From assembly GCA_031278095.1 (NCBI GenBank), contig JAITLC010000011.1:1-64000 (forward strand): a stretch of DNA of 64,000 bases, read 5' to 3'. Below, piece by piece: positions 1-8,601 of the stretch. Source of the stretch: Treponema sp. GTDB lineage: Bacteria > Spirochaetota > Spirochaetia > Treponematales > Breznakiellaceae. The position numbers were made by a program, and so were the translations under genes. Each line of letters begins with the position of its first letter. The first letter of the stretch is position 1. The notes below the pieces were generated by a model. It ran no database searches and was not told the DNA's origin. It saw only the letters and a list, made by a program, of their open reading frames with translations.

Positions 1-161
1 TCGACTCCCTTGGCAACGCCTACCACGTGTTCGGCAGCGAAACCGCCGCCGGCACTCTGTTCCTTAAACTTGGAAGCGGGCGCCCCGCAGGTAGGACATT
101 TCTCCGGGGACTGATCGCCTGAGTGAACATAACCGCAAACTTGACAAACCCATTTTTTCAT
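1..161 (-). CDS. rubrerythrin-type protein, N-terminal part (runs off window)
   Basis: This is the first 53 codons of a gene that continues past base 1. The start ATG at 161 has a good ribosome site (AGGGAGA) just upstream. The visible residues form a small rubredoxin domain with two Cys-x2-Cys knuckles (CQVCGY near residue 6 and CPTCG near 22) that would bind one iron. A linker with AAEHVVGVAKGV follows, as seen where rubredoxin precedes the diiron four-helix domain in 'reverse' rubrerythrins. Such proteins are cytoplasmic NAD(P)H-linked peroxidases in anaerobes. It lies 58 bp downstream of a PerR-like regulator on the same strand with no clear terminator between, so co-transcription and peroxide control are likely. 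The diiron domain is not visible, so a stand-alone rubredoxin-linked reductase is not excluded. Confidence 0.75.
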   Translation of the reverse strand, partial: MKKWVCQVCGYVHSGDQSPEKCPTCGAPASKFKEQSAGGGFAAEHVVGVAKGV

Positions 162-219
162 TTTTGTCTCCCTAAAAAAATACTATTACAACGGTGCAGC
201 CAACGGCTCTAACCGGTGT

Positions 220-660
220 TTACGTTTGGACATGTCCCGAAATTGGGACAGAATCATTTTTTAGACAATTTTCACAATAACCATAAAGCACTGTCTTGCC
301 GGTATCAATGAAAAAACTATTCGTTTTTAAGGATAATTTTGTGTCCAGTTCTTCCTGAAGCTCCGGCGGCAGATCCATAACCCTGCCGCAGCCTTCGCAT
401 ATAAGGTGGCTGTGTCTTTCCGTCCTTCCGTCGAAACGTTCCTCCCCGTTTACCACTCCCAGGGAGACTGCCGCTTTTTCCTCCCGGAAAAGACCGAGGT
501 TCCGGTAGATTGTTCCCAGCGAGAGGCCGGGAATCGAGGGTTTCAACTCTTCGTAGATCTGCCGGGCGCTGGGATGATCCTCCCTTCGGCAGAGGGCCGC
601 GAGTATCGCGTCCCGCTTGAAGCTGTGTTTTTTTGACTTCCTCTCTTTTATCCTTGACAT
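220..660 (-). CDS. perR: PerR-like Fur-family peroxide/metal repressor
   Basis: A 146-residue Fur-family DNA-binding repressor: winged helix (about residues 10-75), then a metal-binding dimerisation domain. Two Cys-x2-Cys pairs (CEGCG, YCENC) form the structural zinc site. Ligands that distinguish PerR from Fur are visible: His in EDHPS, Asp in RFDG (Fur usually has Glu here), the two His of RHSHL, and Asp in VMDL. I therefore favour PerR, a sensor that uses iron-catalysed histidine oxidation. The start at 660 was chosen because a perfect promoter ends six bases before it. The open frame extends upstream to 765, but only by translating the operator (an Asn/Tyr run) and an intergenic repeat. 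Rubrerythrin lies directly downstream. The large palindrome covering its promoter suggests autoregulation. Confidence 0.88.
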   Translation of the reverse strand: MSRIKERKSKKHSFKRDAILAALCRREDHPSARQIYEELKPSIPGLSLGTIYRNLGLFREEKAAVSLGVVNGEERFDGRTERHSHLICEGCGRVMDLPPELQEELDTKLSLKTNSFFIDTGKTVLYGYCENCLKNDSVPISGHVQT

Positions 661-695
661 ATAATAATAATAGTTATTATTATTATTTATGTCAA
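661..695 (-). promoter_or_regulatory. perR promoter inside a perfect palindromic operator; leaderless
   Basis: On the minus strand: -35 TTGACA (bases 690-695), a 17-bp spacer, -10 TATTAT (667-672), six bases, then ATG at 660. Bases 661-672 and 675-686 form a perfect 12-bp inverted repeat of ATA units around a 2-bp centre, overlapping the -10 box and the first transcribed bases. Per/Fur boxes are AT-rich palindromes of this kind, so I read it as an autorepressor site. There is no room for a Shine-Dalgarno sequence. Confidence 0.85.
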
Positions 696-744
696 GTCTT
701 TTTTGTAGGCGTTGAAGCGATTTTCCAGGGATGTTATCATGGAT

Positions 745-784
745 GAGGCTGTTCCAAAACTTCAATTTTTTTAGAACAAGCTCA
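745..784. repeat. dispersed hairpin, GAGGCTGTTCC family, copy 1
   Basis: Imperfect inverted repeat: left arm GAGGCTGTTCCAAAAC, right arm TTTAGAACAAGCTCA, with an AT-rich centre. It lies between the divergent perR and activase genes. Related copies occur across the window, always at gene ends or between genes. Confidence 0.8.
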
Positions 785-816
785 AATGTCAGTCAGAATA
801 GGTCAACGAGGTGTGT

Positions 817-3800
817 ATGCAGTCTTTGGGAATTAATATCGGATCCACCAGCCTGAAAATGGTTTTATTAGAAGACACGACGGTAAAGTGGAGCGCCGCA
901 GTCCCCCACGAGGGGGATTTTTATGCGGCGGTAGGCCGGCTGCTGGAAGAAGGTCATGCCGCCGAAGCTGCGCCCGCGCTGGTTACCGGAAATGAGGGGC
1001 GTTTCATGTTCAATGTGGCCGGTACCCTTGAACCTCTCTGTGTTGAGGCCGCGCTGCGGACTCTGAATCTCAAGGCCGATGCCGTGGTAAGTATGGGCGG
1101 TGAGGATCTGGTGGTCTACTCCCTGGATCAGAACGGGAAGATTATCAATAACTTCTCCGGCAACAAATGCGCCAGCGGTACCGGGGAATTCCTTAAGCAG
1201 CAGCTTGCCCGTATGGATATGACCCTGGATGACATCGATAAGGTGCCTGATACCGCCAAGGTCTATCCCCTCTCCACCCGTTGTTCGGTATTCATGAAGA
1301 GTGACTGTACCCACAGGCTCAACAAGCGGGAGGCCACAAAGGAGGATATTGTCCTTTCCCTGAGCGATGTCATGGCGGTCAAGGTTATCGACTTTTTGAA
1401 GCGGGCCAAGGTTACAAAGGGGAAGGTGATTCTCACCGGGGGCATCACCCTCAACCGGCATATCATACGGTTTATCCGGGAAAAGGCGCCGGAAATTGAA
1501 TTTATTATCCCCGATACGGCCCCGGTCTTCGAGGCGCTGGGAGCCGCGGCTCTGGCGCCCCAGTCGGGAAGTCCCCTTCCGGCCGCGGACAGTCTTCTTA
1601 AGCCCAACGAGATCCGTTTCGGTTCCCTTTCGGCCCTGAAAGACTGGACGGGCAAGGTAAAGAGTTTCGAGAAGGGGGAGGGCACGGTAAAGGCCGGGCG
1701 GCCCTACATTCTGGGGGTTGACGGCGGTTCTACCACTACCAAGGCATGTCTTGTGGATATGGAAACCGACGAGGTCGTGGCAAGCCATTACGGCCGTACC
1801 CACGGAGATCCGGTGAAGGCTCTCAAGGAATGCCTCGGGATCCTGCAGGAGAAGGTTATTGCCGACACGGGAAGCAAGGATATTGATATACGCCTTGTGT
1901 CTACCACGGGTTCCAGCCGGGAGATACTGGGAGTTTTCCTGGAAACTCCCGGTGTGTACAATGAAATTATCGCCCACTCGGTGGGGACTACCTATTTTGA
2001 CGCGGGGGTGGAAACGATCTTTGAAATCGGGGGGCAGGATGCAAAATATGTGCTCCTGAAAAACGGGGTTCCCATCGACTATGCGATGAACGAGGCGTGT
2101 TCCGCCGGAACCGGTTCCTTCCTTGAAGAATCCGCCGCGGGGGATCTCTCGATCCACAACGCCAAAGACATCGGGCCTGTCGCATTGGGAGCCGACGCTC
2201 CGCTTAAGTTTGGGGAGCACTGCAGCGCCTTTATCAACAGCGATATCCGCAAGGCGGTTCAGCAGGGGGCAACCAGGGAGAATATTACCGCGGGCATTGC
2301 CTGTTCCATCGTTTCCAATTACCTGAACCGGGTGGTGGGCAACAGAACCATTGGCGGGAAGATCTTTTTGCAGGGCGGGGTCGCCAAGAATCCTGCGGTG
2401 CCTCTGGCCTTTGCCATGCTTCTCGACAAGGAAATTCTCGTGCCCCCTGCGCCTGAGTTGATGGGCTGTTTCGGCGTCGCCCTTCTTGCCAGGCGCAAGC
2501 ATGCCGACGGCCTTCTTGAAGAACGCAGAGTCGTTATCGACGAACTTTTGAGCCGGGAAATCGGGTATGAGCGGGTCTTTACCTGCCAAAGCTGCGACAA
2601 CCGCTGTACCATTCAGGTGCTCACCGTGGCAGGCCGCAGGTACATGTTCGGCGGCCGCTGCAACAAGTACACGAATATGCGCAAGTCGGTAAAGGATGTA
2701 CCGGTTTTTGATTATGTTGAAAAGCGGCAGAGGATGCTCTTTGAAGAGTTTGCCGCACCGGCGGAGACGCGGAAAAAACGCAATTTTACTGTCGGTATTC
2801 CGCGGGCTTTCGGCGTTCATACACTCTATCCGCTCTATTCATGGTTTTTCCACGAATTGGGGATCAAGACCTTCCTCTCCACAGAGGTAGCCCATGCGGG
2901 TGTTGCCATGGCGGAATCCACCTACTGTTTCCCCGCGGAAATTGCCCATGGCGCCGTGCAGGATTGTCTGGACAAGGGGGCCGACTATGTGCTGCTTCCC
3001 CATTTCCGCGACATGCCCTCCTACGAAGAGGAGGTACACGCAAACTTTTGTCCCATAACACAAAGTCTGCCGTATTATATAGAAAAGGCTTTTCCGGACA
3101 TCGGCAAGAAACGCTGGCTGCCTTTGGTGGTGAGTTTCAAATTCGGCGAAGGTAAGGCGCTGGAGCTTTTCTGTCAGATGACGGCCCGCCTGGGTATAAG
3201 TGAAGAGGAAACGAAGGCGGCTTTTGAAAAGGCCCTGGCAAAGCAGAACGAGTACTTTGACGCGTGCAAAACCCTGGGGAAAGAGGCGCTTGAAGAATCC
3301 CGTAAGGCAGGCCGTCCTGTAATAGCCCTGCTGGGAAGGCCCTACAACGCCTTTACCGTGGAGGCCAACATGGGGATTCCCCGTAAATTTACCACCCGCG
3401 GGTACTCCATCGTACCCTTTGATATTCTTCCATTTCATGATGAAAAGATTTTCCCCAACATGTACTGGTACTACGGTCAGCAGGATGTGAAGGCGGCCGA
3501 ATTGCTCAAGAAAGAGGATAACATCTACCTTACCTATGTCACAAACTTTTCCTGCGCGCCGGATTCTTTTATCCTTCACTACATCAAGTGGGTGATGGGG
3601 CAGAAGCCTTTCCTCGTGCTGGAACTTGACAGTCATTCTGCGGATGCCGGTATCGACACACGGGTCGAGGCCTTCCTCGATATCATCGACGGTTACCGGG
3701 CCAAGAAGGTGGAAATTGAAGCGGAACGTTTCGACAACGGCTGGAAATTCGTTGCCGAAAGAATTCCGGGAAGATCATCTTCCAAGGGCGTCTTTGACCT

Positions 3801-5169
3801 GCGTATAGATAATACCAAAACCGGCGAGAAGGTTCCCATCGTGGGGAATAAACGGGTAAAGGTGCTGCTCTCCAACATGGGGGCTATCTCTACCGAGTAT
3901 ATAGGAGCCGCGGTGCGGAGCATGGGGATCAATGCGGAAGCCCTGCCGGTTGCAACGCCGAAGACCATACAGCTTGCCCGTTCTCACGCTTCCGGTAAGG
4001 AATGTGTGCCGAGCCATCTGGTGTTGGGCGGCGCATTACAGTATTTCTGGAGCGAGAAGTACCGCAAGGATGAACTCTACCTTCTCTTTGTGCCCATCAC
4101 CACAGGCCCGTGCCGCACGGGGCAGTACTATGTATACTACGAAAACCTCTTCAGGGATCTGCGACTTGAAAATGTGGTTATCTTTATTCTTTCCGCGGAT
4201 AATTCCTACGGGGAACTGGGGCCGGGCTTTGCCAAGGAAATGTGGCGGGGCTTTGTGCTTTCCGATTATCTCAAAGACATACAGACCAGCCTCAAGGCTC
4301 TTGCCGCCGACCCTGAAAAGGCGGTTGCCGATTATGAGCGCCTCTGGCGCGGCCTCATGCATACCGTGGAGGCGGAACCCGGAAAAGTCTGGAAGCGGCT
4401 TAAGGCAGTTGCCGGGGAAGTTAAAAAGATACCGCTCAAACGGAAACTCGCCGATTGTCCGCGGGTACTCATCGTGGGGGAGATCTATGTCCGCCGGGAT
4501 GACTTTGCAGTCGGCGAGTTGACGGATCTTATGAGCGAGCGGGGCATTGTAGTAAAGGTGGCGGGCATCTGCGAATGGATACACTACCTGGACTTTGTGC
4601 GGGAGTATTCCTACAAGAAACTCATGCGTCTTGAAAAACCGGGGAGACGGATCTTTTCAAAGCCCTGGAAGGATCTCAAGATGCTGGAAATTGAAGAGTG
4701 GTGGAAACATTCCATCGAAAAGAAGGTCTTGAAGATCCTGAATCCCACGGGCCTTGTTCCCGAAACTCCCCACGATATGCACGAGATCATGGAGAATACC
4801 CAGCAGAATTTTGTCAATCTGGAACTTAACAGTGAAATTGCCGTTTCCACCGGAGGCGCCGCCACCGCCATGGAGCACGGCTATTCGGGAATCGTGAATA
4901 TCAGTCCCTTTGCCTGCCTTATCGGCCGGGTAATCGAAGGCCTCTTTACCCCCTGGGCCCGGGAACGAAACTACCCGATCCTCTCCGTGGAGGTAGACGG
5001 GAATCTTCTGCCTCCGAACATCGTGAACAAGCTCAACATCTTTATGGTAAATGTGCTGCGTTTCCGGGGCGGCAGCGATCTTTCGGGCCTTGTGGACGCC
5101 GCCGGGAGCCACAACCGCAGGTTTCCCGCCGCCGGCCCAAAAAAGGAAAAAACCGCGGCCGTAACCTGA
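817..5169 (+). CDS. acyl-CoA dehydratase activase / 2-hydroxyacyl-CoA dehydratase fusion protein
   Basis: A 1450-residue cytoplasmic protein combining two BadF/BadG/HgdC-type ATPase domains with dehydratase-like regions. The first ATPase domain (about 4-255) starts GINIGSTS and has CASGTGEF near 120. The second (about 297-560) starts GVDGGSTTTK and has CSAGTGSFLEE near 427; its cysteine may help hold the [4Fe-4S] cluster bridging the activator dimer. A cysteine-rich stretch (CQSCDNRC near 590) leads into a DUF2229-type region (about 657-880) and a C-terminal region related to HgdB subunits. Activators of this family drive ATP-dependent single-electron transfer to dehydratases. Length matches the 1400-1500-residue fused forms found in anaerobes. 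The ATG at 817 is chosen over GTG 811 because GAGG at 807-810 is correctly spaced only for 817. The substrate is unknown. Confidence 0.85.
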   Translation: MQSLGINIGSTSLKMVLLEDTTVKWSAAVPHEGDFYAAVGRLLEEGHAAEAAPALVTGNEGRFMFNVAGTLEPLCVEAALRTLNLKADAVVSMGGEDLVVYSLDQNGKIINNFSGNKCASGTGEFLKQQLARMDMTLDDIDKVPDTAKVYPLSTRCSVFMKSDCTHRLNKREATKEDIVLSLSDVMAVKVIDFLKRAKVTKGKVILTGGITLNRHIIRFIREKAPEIEFIIPDTAPVFEALGAAALAPQSGSPLPAADSLLKPNEIRFGSLSALKDWTGKVKSFEKGEGTVKAGRPYILGVDGGSTTTKACLVDMETDEVVASHYGRTHGDPVKALKECLGILQEKVIADTGSKDIDIRLVSTTGSSREILGVFLETPGVYNEIIAHSVGTTYFDAGVETIFEIGGQDAKYVLLKNGVPIDYAMNEACSAGTGSFLEESAAGDLSIHNAKDIGPVALGADAPLKFGEHCSAFINSDIRKAVQQGATRENITAGIACSIVSNYLNRVVGNRTIGGKIFLQGGVAKNPAVPLAFAMLLDKEILVPPAPELMGCFGVALLARRKHADGLLEERRVVIDELLSREIGYERVFTCQSCDNRCTIQVLTVAGRRYMFGGRCNKYTNMRKSVKDVPVFDYVEKRQRMLFEEFAAPAETRKKRNFTVGIPRAFGVHTLYPLYSWFFHELGIKTFLSTEVAHAGVAMAESTYCFPAEIAHGAVQDCLDKGADYVLLPHFRDMPSYEEEVHANFCPITQSLPYYIEKAFPDIGKKRWLPLVVSFKFGEGKALELFCQMTARLGISEEETKAAFEKALAKQNEYFDACKTLGKEALEESRKAGRPVIALLGRPYNAFTVEANMGIPRKFTTRGYSIVPFDILPFHDEKIFPNMYWYYGQQDVKAAELLKKEDNIYLTYVTNFSCAPDSFILHYIKWVMGQKPFLVLELDSHSADAGIDTRVEAFLDIIDGYRAKKVEIEAERFDNGWKFVAERIPGRSSSKGVFDLRIDNTKTGEKVPIVGNKRVKVLLSNMGAISTEYIGAAVRSMGINAEALPVATPKTIQLARSHASGKECVPSHLVLGGALQYFWSEKYRKDELYLLFVPITTGPCRTGQYYVYYENLFRDLRLENVVIFILSADNSYGELGPGFAKEMWRGFVLSDYLKDIQTSLKALAADPEKAVADYERLWRGLMHTVEAEPGKVWKRLKAVAGEVKKIPLKRKLADCPRVLIVGEIYVRRDDFAVGELTDLMSERGIVVKVAGICEWIHYLDFVREYSYKKLMRLEKPGRRIFSKPWKDLKMLEIEEWWKHSIEKKVLKILNPTGLVPETPHDMHEIMENTQQNFVNLELNSEIAVSTGGAATAMEHGYSGIVNISPFACLIGRVIEGLFTPWARERNYPILSVEVDGNLLPPNIVNKLNIFMVNVLRFRGGSDLSGLVDAAGSHNRRFPAAGPKKEKTAAVT

Positions 5170-5182
5170 ATTTCCGAACGAA

Positions 5183-5211
5183 GAACCTCGCCCTTTTGGG
5201 TGAGGAGGTTC
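5183..5211. terminator. hairpin between convergent activase and ecfT genes
   Basis: GAACCTCGCCC, loop TTTT, then GGGTGAGGAGGTTC, a long stem with one bulge. It lies between two convergent stop codons and has no strong T-run, so it may act as a bidirectional terminator or as 3'-end protection. Confidence 0.6.
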
Positions 5212-5214
5212 ATT

Positions 5215-5976
5215 CTACAGAATTACTGCCGCCGCCATGATTCCTGCACAGATAAGCAGCATCACTGCGTCGGCAGGGTAAAAGGGGTATTTTTTACTTC
5301 CCGAAAGACGGCTGCGGAGATTGAAGCCCCGCAGCTCCGCAGAGATGGCGCCCCCTTCGATTTTCCGCACGCTGGAGATCAGCAGGGGGACGCAGAGGGG
5401 GAGGAGCAGCCGTATTTTCTTGAAGAAATTTTTTGTGTCAAATTCCACACCCCTTGAGATCTGGGCCTCCATGATCCCCGCCATCTCATTTGAAAAAATG
5501 GGGATAAAGCGCATGGCTGTGGTGAGCACAAAGGTATACTTGTAGGGGATACGGCAGCAGCGTACAAGGACATTGGAAATATCGCTTATCCTGGTAACCG
5601 ACAGCATAAGTGCAAGGGGCTGGGTGGCGGCTATGAGGCGCATGACAAAGAGAAGAGAGAAACGTAAGCCCATGTCCGTAATATAGATGTTGAGGGGGAA
5701 ACGGATGAGAACTTCACCTTCCCGTACAAAGAATATCTGCACGGCAAAAAGCACAATCGACAGTTTTATTAACGATACAAAGATCCGTACCGAACGGCGG
5801 AGTACTCCGGACAATGCGGAAAGAATCAGCGTAAAGCCGATGATCCCCAGTATCACAAGATGATTCATGCTGAGAAAACAGGATGCGCACAGGCCGAAGG
5901 CCAGCAGCAGCTTTGTGAGGGGGTTAAGCCGGTGGAGCAGGGAATTCCCGCTTACATAGTCAAGCAAGCCGCTCAT
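5215..5976 (-). CDS. ecfT: ECF transporter transmembrane coupling subunit EcfT
   Basis: A 253-residue integral membrane protein of the CbiQ/EcfT family with several hydrophobic helices (about 25-60, 75-95, 110-130, 235-253). It carries the two cytoplasmic coupling-helix signatures of the family, here SRGVEFD (near 175) and LRGFNLRSR (near 212), equivalents of the Ala-Arg-Gly motifs that dock into the ATPases. It couples ATP hydrolysis by the two EcfA subunits to rotation of the substrate-binding S subunit. It is the last gene of the four-gene operon, and its start overlaps the end of the upstream ATPase by 17 bases, indicating translational coupling. Confidence 0.88.
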   Translation of the reverse strand: MSGLLDYVSGNSLLHRLNPLTKLLLAFGLCASCFLSMNHLVILGIIGFTLILSALSGVLRRSVRIFVSLIKLSIVLFAVQIFFVREGEVLIRFPLNIYITDMGLRFSLLFVMRLIAATQPLALMLSVTRISDISNVLVRCCRIPYKYTFVLTTAMRFIPIFSNEMAGIMEAQISRGVEFDTKNFFKKIRLLLPLCVPLLISSVRKIEGGAISAELRGFNLRSRLSGSKKYPFYPADAVMLLICAGIMAAAVIL

Positions 5977-6784
5977 GTACAGCCTCTGTCATTTCATCAA
6001 CGGTATACACGTTTTCAAAGCCTTCCCCCAGGGCCATAGCCAGGGCGGGTATCTGGGCCGGCAGCAGGGATGCCGCTTCCAGAAGGGGTCTGTTCTTCAT
6101 GAGCGCCTTTACGCTCAGATCCCCGGTGAGTTTCCCGCCGCTTAGTACCAGGGCCCTCTCTGCGTAATCGGCTACCAGTTCCATGTCATGGCTGATCATG
6201 AGAACGGTTGTACCTTCCCCGTGCAGCCGTGAAATGATACCCATGATGTTGACGCATTCCCGGTAATCAAGACCCGTGGTTGGCTCGTCAAGGATCAGGA
6301 GTTCGGGTTTTATCGCCAGCACCGAGGCGAGGGCTATCTGCTGCCGTTCACCGCGGCTCATGCTGAAAGGATCGCCGCCGCCTTCAAGCTCAAAGAGTTC
6401 CAGCATTTCATTGAGCCGTTCTTCCCTGATTTTTGCGGCCCCTTCTTTATCGCCGCTCATGATCGCATTAAGGCCGAACAGAATCTCCTCCCGGACGGTG
6501 TTGCAGCAGATCTGCCGGTCAGGATTCTGGAAGAGGAACCCCAGCTTCCGTGCAATAAGGCTGGTTTTGACATGCCGGGTATCCATGCCTGCGACAGTAA
6601 CCCTGCCGCTGTCCGGTTTTAAAAGACCGTTGCACAGCCGCGCCAGGGTAGATTTTCCCGCGCCGTTTTCCCCGACAAGCGCGGCAAATTCCCCCTTCTC
6701 AAGACGGAAGCTTATCCCGCAAACGGCACTGGTTCTGCCGTCTCCCGTGCCGTAGGAGAAGGTGACGTTATCAAAATGCAGCAT
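5960..6784 (-). CDS. ecfA: ECF transporter ATP-binding subunit (second EcfA)
   Basis: A 274-residue ABC ATPase. Walker A GENGAGKST lies near residue 38, the Q-loop in FLFQNPDRQI near 85, a variant signature MSRGERQQ near 142 (Ser-Arg-Gly instead of Ser-Gly-Gly), and Walker B LLILDEPTTGLD near 162, followed by the switch His in MISHD. The Q-loop FQNPD is typical of ECF/cobalt-type ATPases. It pairs with the other EcfA encoded immediately upstream (2-base gap). The C-terminal tail overlaps the ecfT start. Confidence 0.88.
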   Translation of the reverse strand: MLHFDNVTFSYGTGDGRTSAVCGISFRLEKGEFAALVGENGAGKSTLARLCNGLLKPDSGRVTVAGMDTRHVKTSLIARKLGFLFQNPDRQICCNTVREEILFGLNAIMSGDKEGAAKIREERLNEMLELFELEGGGDPFSMSRGERQQIALASVLAIKPELLILDEPTTGLDYRECVNIMGIISRLHGEGTTVLMISHDMELVADYAERALVLSGGKLTGDLSVKALMKNRPLLEAASLLPAQIPALAMALGEGFENVYTVDEMTEAVHERLA

Positions 6785-6786
6785 GT

Positions 6787-7638
6787 TTAGCGCCTCCTTA
6801 AGCCGGGGATACCGCGTATCATCTTTTCCCCTTCGCTTAGATTTGAAACCACAGGCCCCGAATAGATGCCTCCGGCCCTGAGCCGCCGGGCCAGTGTGCT
6901 TACACGGGGGATGTTGACCCCCGCTTCCTCAAGCCGTTCCCCTTCCTGCAGAACTTCCGCCACGCTGCCTTCCAGAACGAGTTTTCCCCCGTCCATGACG
7001 GCAAGACGCTTTGCAAATTCACAGAGGAGCATGATCTTCTGTTCGACAATGACAATGGTAATCCCCTGTTCCCTGTTGAGCTTCCGCAGGAATTCAAAAA
7101 CACGCCGGGAAGAGACCGGGTCAAGTTCCCCCGTGGGCTCGTCCAGCACGATTATTGAGGGCTGCAGGGCGGTAATTGCCGCTATCGCCACCTTCTGTTT
7201 CTGCCCGCCCGAAAGGGAACTTAGGGAACGGTCACGGAGATTTTCAATTCCCGCGGCGGAGAGGGCTTCCTCAAGACGGCCCGGAATATCCTTATGGAGA
7301 ACGCCGAAATTTTCAAGACCGAAGAGAATTTCATCTTCCGTCACGGAGGCCGCCATCTGAGCGTCGATGTCCTGGAAAACGCTCCCTACATGCCGGGCCA
7401 GTTCCTCGCTTCCCGCATCAATACTGTCAAGGCCGTTGATCTTCACTTCGCCGTAGAAGTCGCCGGGAAAGTGGTGGGGAACAACACCGTTAATGGCATA
7501 GGTGAGCGTAGTCTTCCCGGCCCCTGAAGGCCCGATGATCCCGATAAAATCCCCGCCGGGCACTTCCAGGTTCACGGAGGAGAGGGCCTCCCTGCCGCCT
7601 CCCCTGTAACGAAAACTAAGATTGCGGATAGCTATCAT
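6787..7638 (-). CDS. ecfA: ECF transporter ATP-binding subunit (first EcfA)
   Basis: A 283-residue ABC ATPase: Walker A GPSGAGKTT near residue 36, Q-loop VFQDIDAQ, signature LSGGQKQK near 143 and Walker B IIVLDEPTGELD near 163. The usual switch histidine is replaced: the motif reads IVIVEQK, with Glu-Gln where many ABC ATPases have His. This is common in one of the two EcfA-like subunits, so the pair probably has one consensus and one degenerate site. The start at 7638 overlaps the S-subunit stop in a TAATG arrangement. An upstream open extension to 7890 is only the S-gene read in another frame. Confidence 0.88.
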   Translation of the reverse strand: MIAIRNLSFRYRGGGREALSSVNLEVPGGDFIGIIGPSGAGKTTLTYAINGVVPHHFPGDFYGEVKINGLDSIDAGSEELARHVGSVFQDIDAQMAASVTEDEILFGLENFGVLHKDIPGRLEEALSAAGIENLRDRSLSSLSGGQKQKVAIAAITALQPSIIVLDEPTGELDPVSSRRVFEFLRKLNREQGITIVIVEQKIMLLCEFAKRLAVMDGGKLVLEGSVAEVLQEGERLEEAGVNIPRVSTLARRLRAGGIYSGPVVSNLSEGEKMIRGIPGLRRR

Positions 7639-8228
7639 TACTGCTTTTTCAACGCAATCTTTAAGGGTATGTACAGTACCTGTACGATAACTGCATTGAT
7701 CGCCGCAGTCCCGAATATGATCGCCATAAAGATTGCAAGAGGCGTCGGCGTGATGTCGAAACCCGTGTAGTACATGAGGTACATGACACCGATAAAACTG
7801 AAGCCCGACACCAGGGTACTGAAGAAAGTGCAGAACATGGTTTTGACAGGAACCCTGCCGGTATTGACGGGGATCCTTATGAGGAGGCACATTGCGGCGG
7901 CCCCCAAAAATTCGCTGACAAAGTTGATGTAGGGCTGCCCCGGAAAGAACTGGCAGATGGCCCCGGAGAGCAGGCCGATTATCGCCGCTTCAACAATCCC
8001 CGGCTTGATGAGCAGGATCGTGAGGCAGTACATGGCGATGATGAAGTTGGGCTTCATCCCGAAGTTGATCACGGATCCCACAAAGAATTTGAGAACCGCG
8101 CCGGCGGCCAGAAGAATGCCGATCAGGAGCACATCGGCAATACCGAGCCCCTTCTTCTCTTTTTCCGCCACCATGCGTCTCCGGCCGTTTTCCGCCGCGA
8201 GCGCTTCCGCAGCTTTTTTCTGTTCCAT
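7638..8228 (-). CDS. ECF transporter S component, substrate unknown
   Basis: A 196-residue membrane protein with a charged N-terminal tail (1-30, rich in Lys/Glu/Ala) and about five to six hydrophobic helices between residues 32 and 190, typical of ECF substrate-binding (S) subunits. A conserved stretch MKPNFIIAMYCLTILLIKPG leads into a Gly/Ser-rich segment (GLLSGAICQFFPGQP) that probably lines the substrate pocket. It is first in the operon, followed by two ATPases and EcfT, so this is a dedicated transporter rather than one using a shared module. Start: ATG 8228 with AGGAGG upstream. I cannot name the vitamin or amino acid. The operator pair upstream shows it is repressor-controlled; I see no riboswitch. 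Confidence 0.8.
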   Translation of the reverse strand: MEQKKAAEALAAENGRRRMVAEKEKKGLGIADVLLIGILLAAGAVLKFFVGSVINFGMKPNFIIAMYCLTILLIKPGIVEAAIIGLLSGAICQFFPGQPYINFVSEFLGAAAMCLLIRIPVNTGRVPVKTMFCTFFSTLVSGFSFIGVMYLMYYTGFDITPTPLAIFMAIIFGTAAINAVIVQVLYIPLKIALKKQ

Positions 8229-8238
8229 ATTTCCTCCT

Positions 8239-8297
8239 TGTTACTATGTATAGTAACAGTTTCTATATATAGAAACACACCGGAAAAATCTTGTCAA
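8239..8297 (-). promoter_or_regulatory. ECF operon promoter with two abutting palindromic operators
   Basis: -35 TTGACA lies at 8292-8297 on the minus strand. A -10 falls 18-20 bp downstream, inside a perfect 18-bp palindrome at 8259-8276 (GTTTCTATATATAGAAAC). A second near-perfect 20-bp palindrome at 8239-8258 (TGTTACTATG/TATAGTAACA) abuts it and ends just before the AGGAGG ribosome site. The shared half-site is roughly GTTWCTATR. Centres are 19 bp apart, fitting two repressor dimers on one helix face. The regulator is unidentified. Confidence 0.8.
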
Positions 8298-8346
8298 GGG
8301 GAAAATCAACTTTTTTACGAAAATTGTGCATAGACCGAATGTCGAG

Positions 8347-8456
8347 TTACATAAATTTAAGAATTTAACCGCTGACCTCACGGACAAAAACGGACTTTTT
8401 GATCCGAATTCGCAGGTTTTGTCCGTGTCGGTCCGCATCCGTCCGTGGTAAAATTA
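8347..8456. repeat. dispersed 'accacggac' element, copy 1
   Basis: About 110 bp that reappears inverted at 49641-49768. Internal arms CACGGACAAAA and TTTTGTCCGTG make it a hairpin. The stretch AAGAATTTAA and an ACATAAATTT end are also shared. No reading frame is conserved, so it is non-coding. It fills most of the gap between the ECF operon and the serine acetyltransferase. Confidence 0.8.
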
Positions 8457-8492
8457 AAACCCTAAGTCCGGCCGCACAATTTTTTGAAAAAC

Positions 8493-8530
8493 GAAGCTGT
8501 TCCAAAACTTCAGCTTTTGAGACAGGCCCA
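8493..8530. repeat. dispersed hairpin, GAGGCTGTTCC family, copy 2
   Basis: Degenerate copy: GAAGCTGTTCCAAAACTT on the left and TTTTGAGACAGGCCCA on the right. It lies upstream of the serine acetyltransferase promoter. Confidence 0.65.
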
Positions 8531-8601
8531 AACTACCGGGCCGGACGAAAAAACTGAATTCCTTCCATGCCGCGTAAGGGCATGTAAATTTTTATGTTTT
8601 C

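Noticed and set aside
868-2820. 650-codon open frame antisense to the activase
   Set aside because: It mirrors the high-GC third-position codon pattern of the real gene, has no ribosome site and no recognisable motifs.
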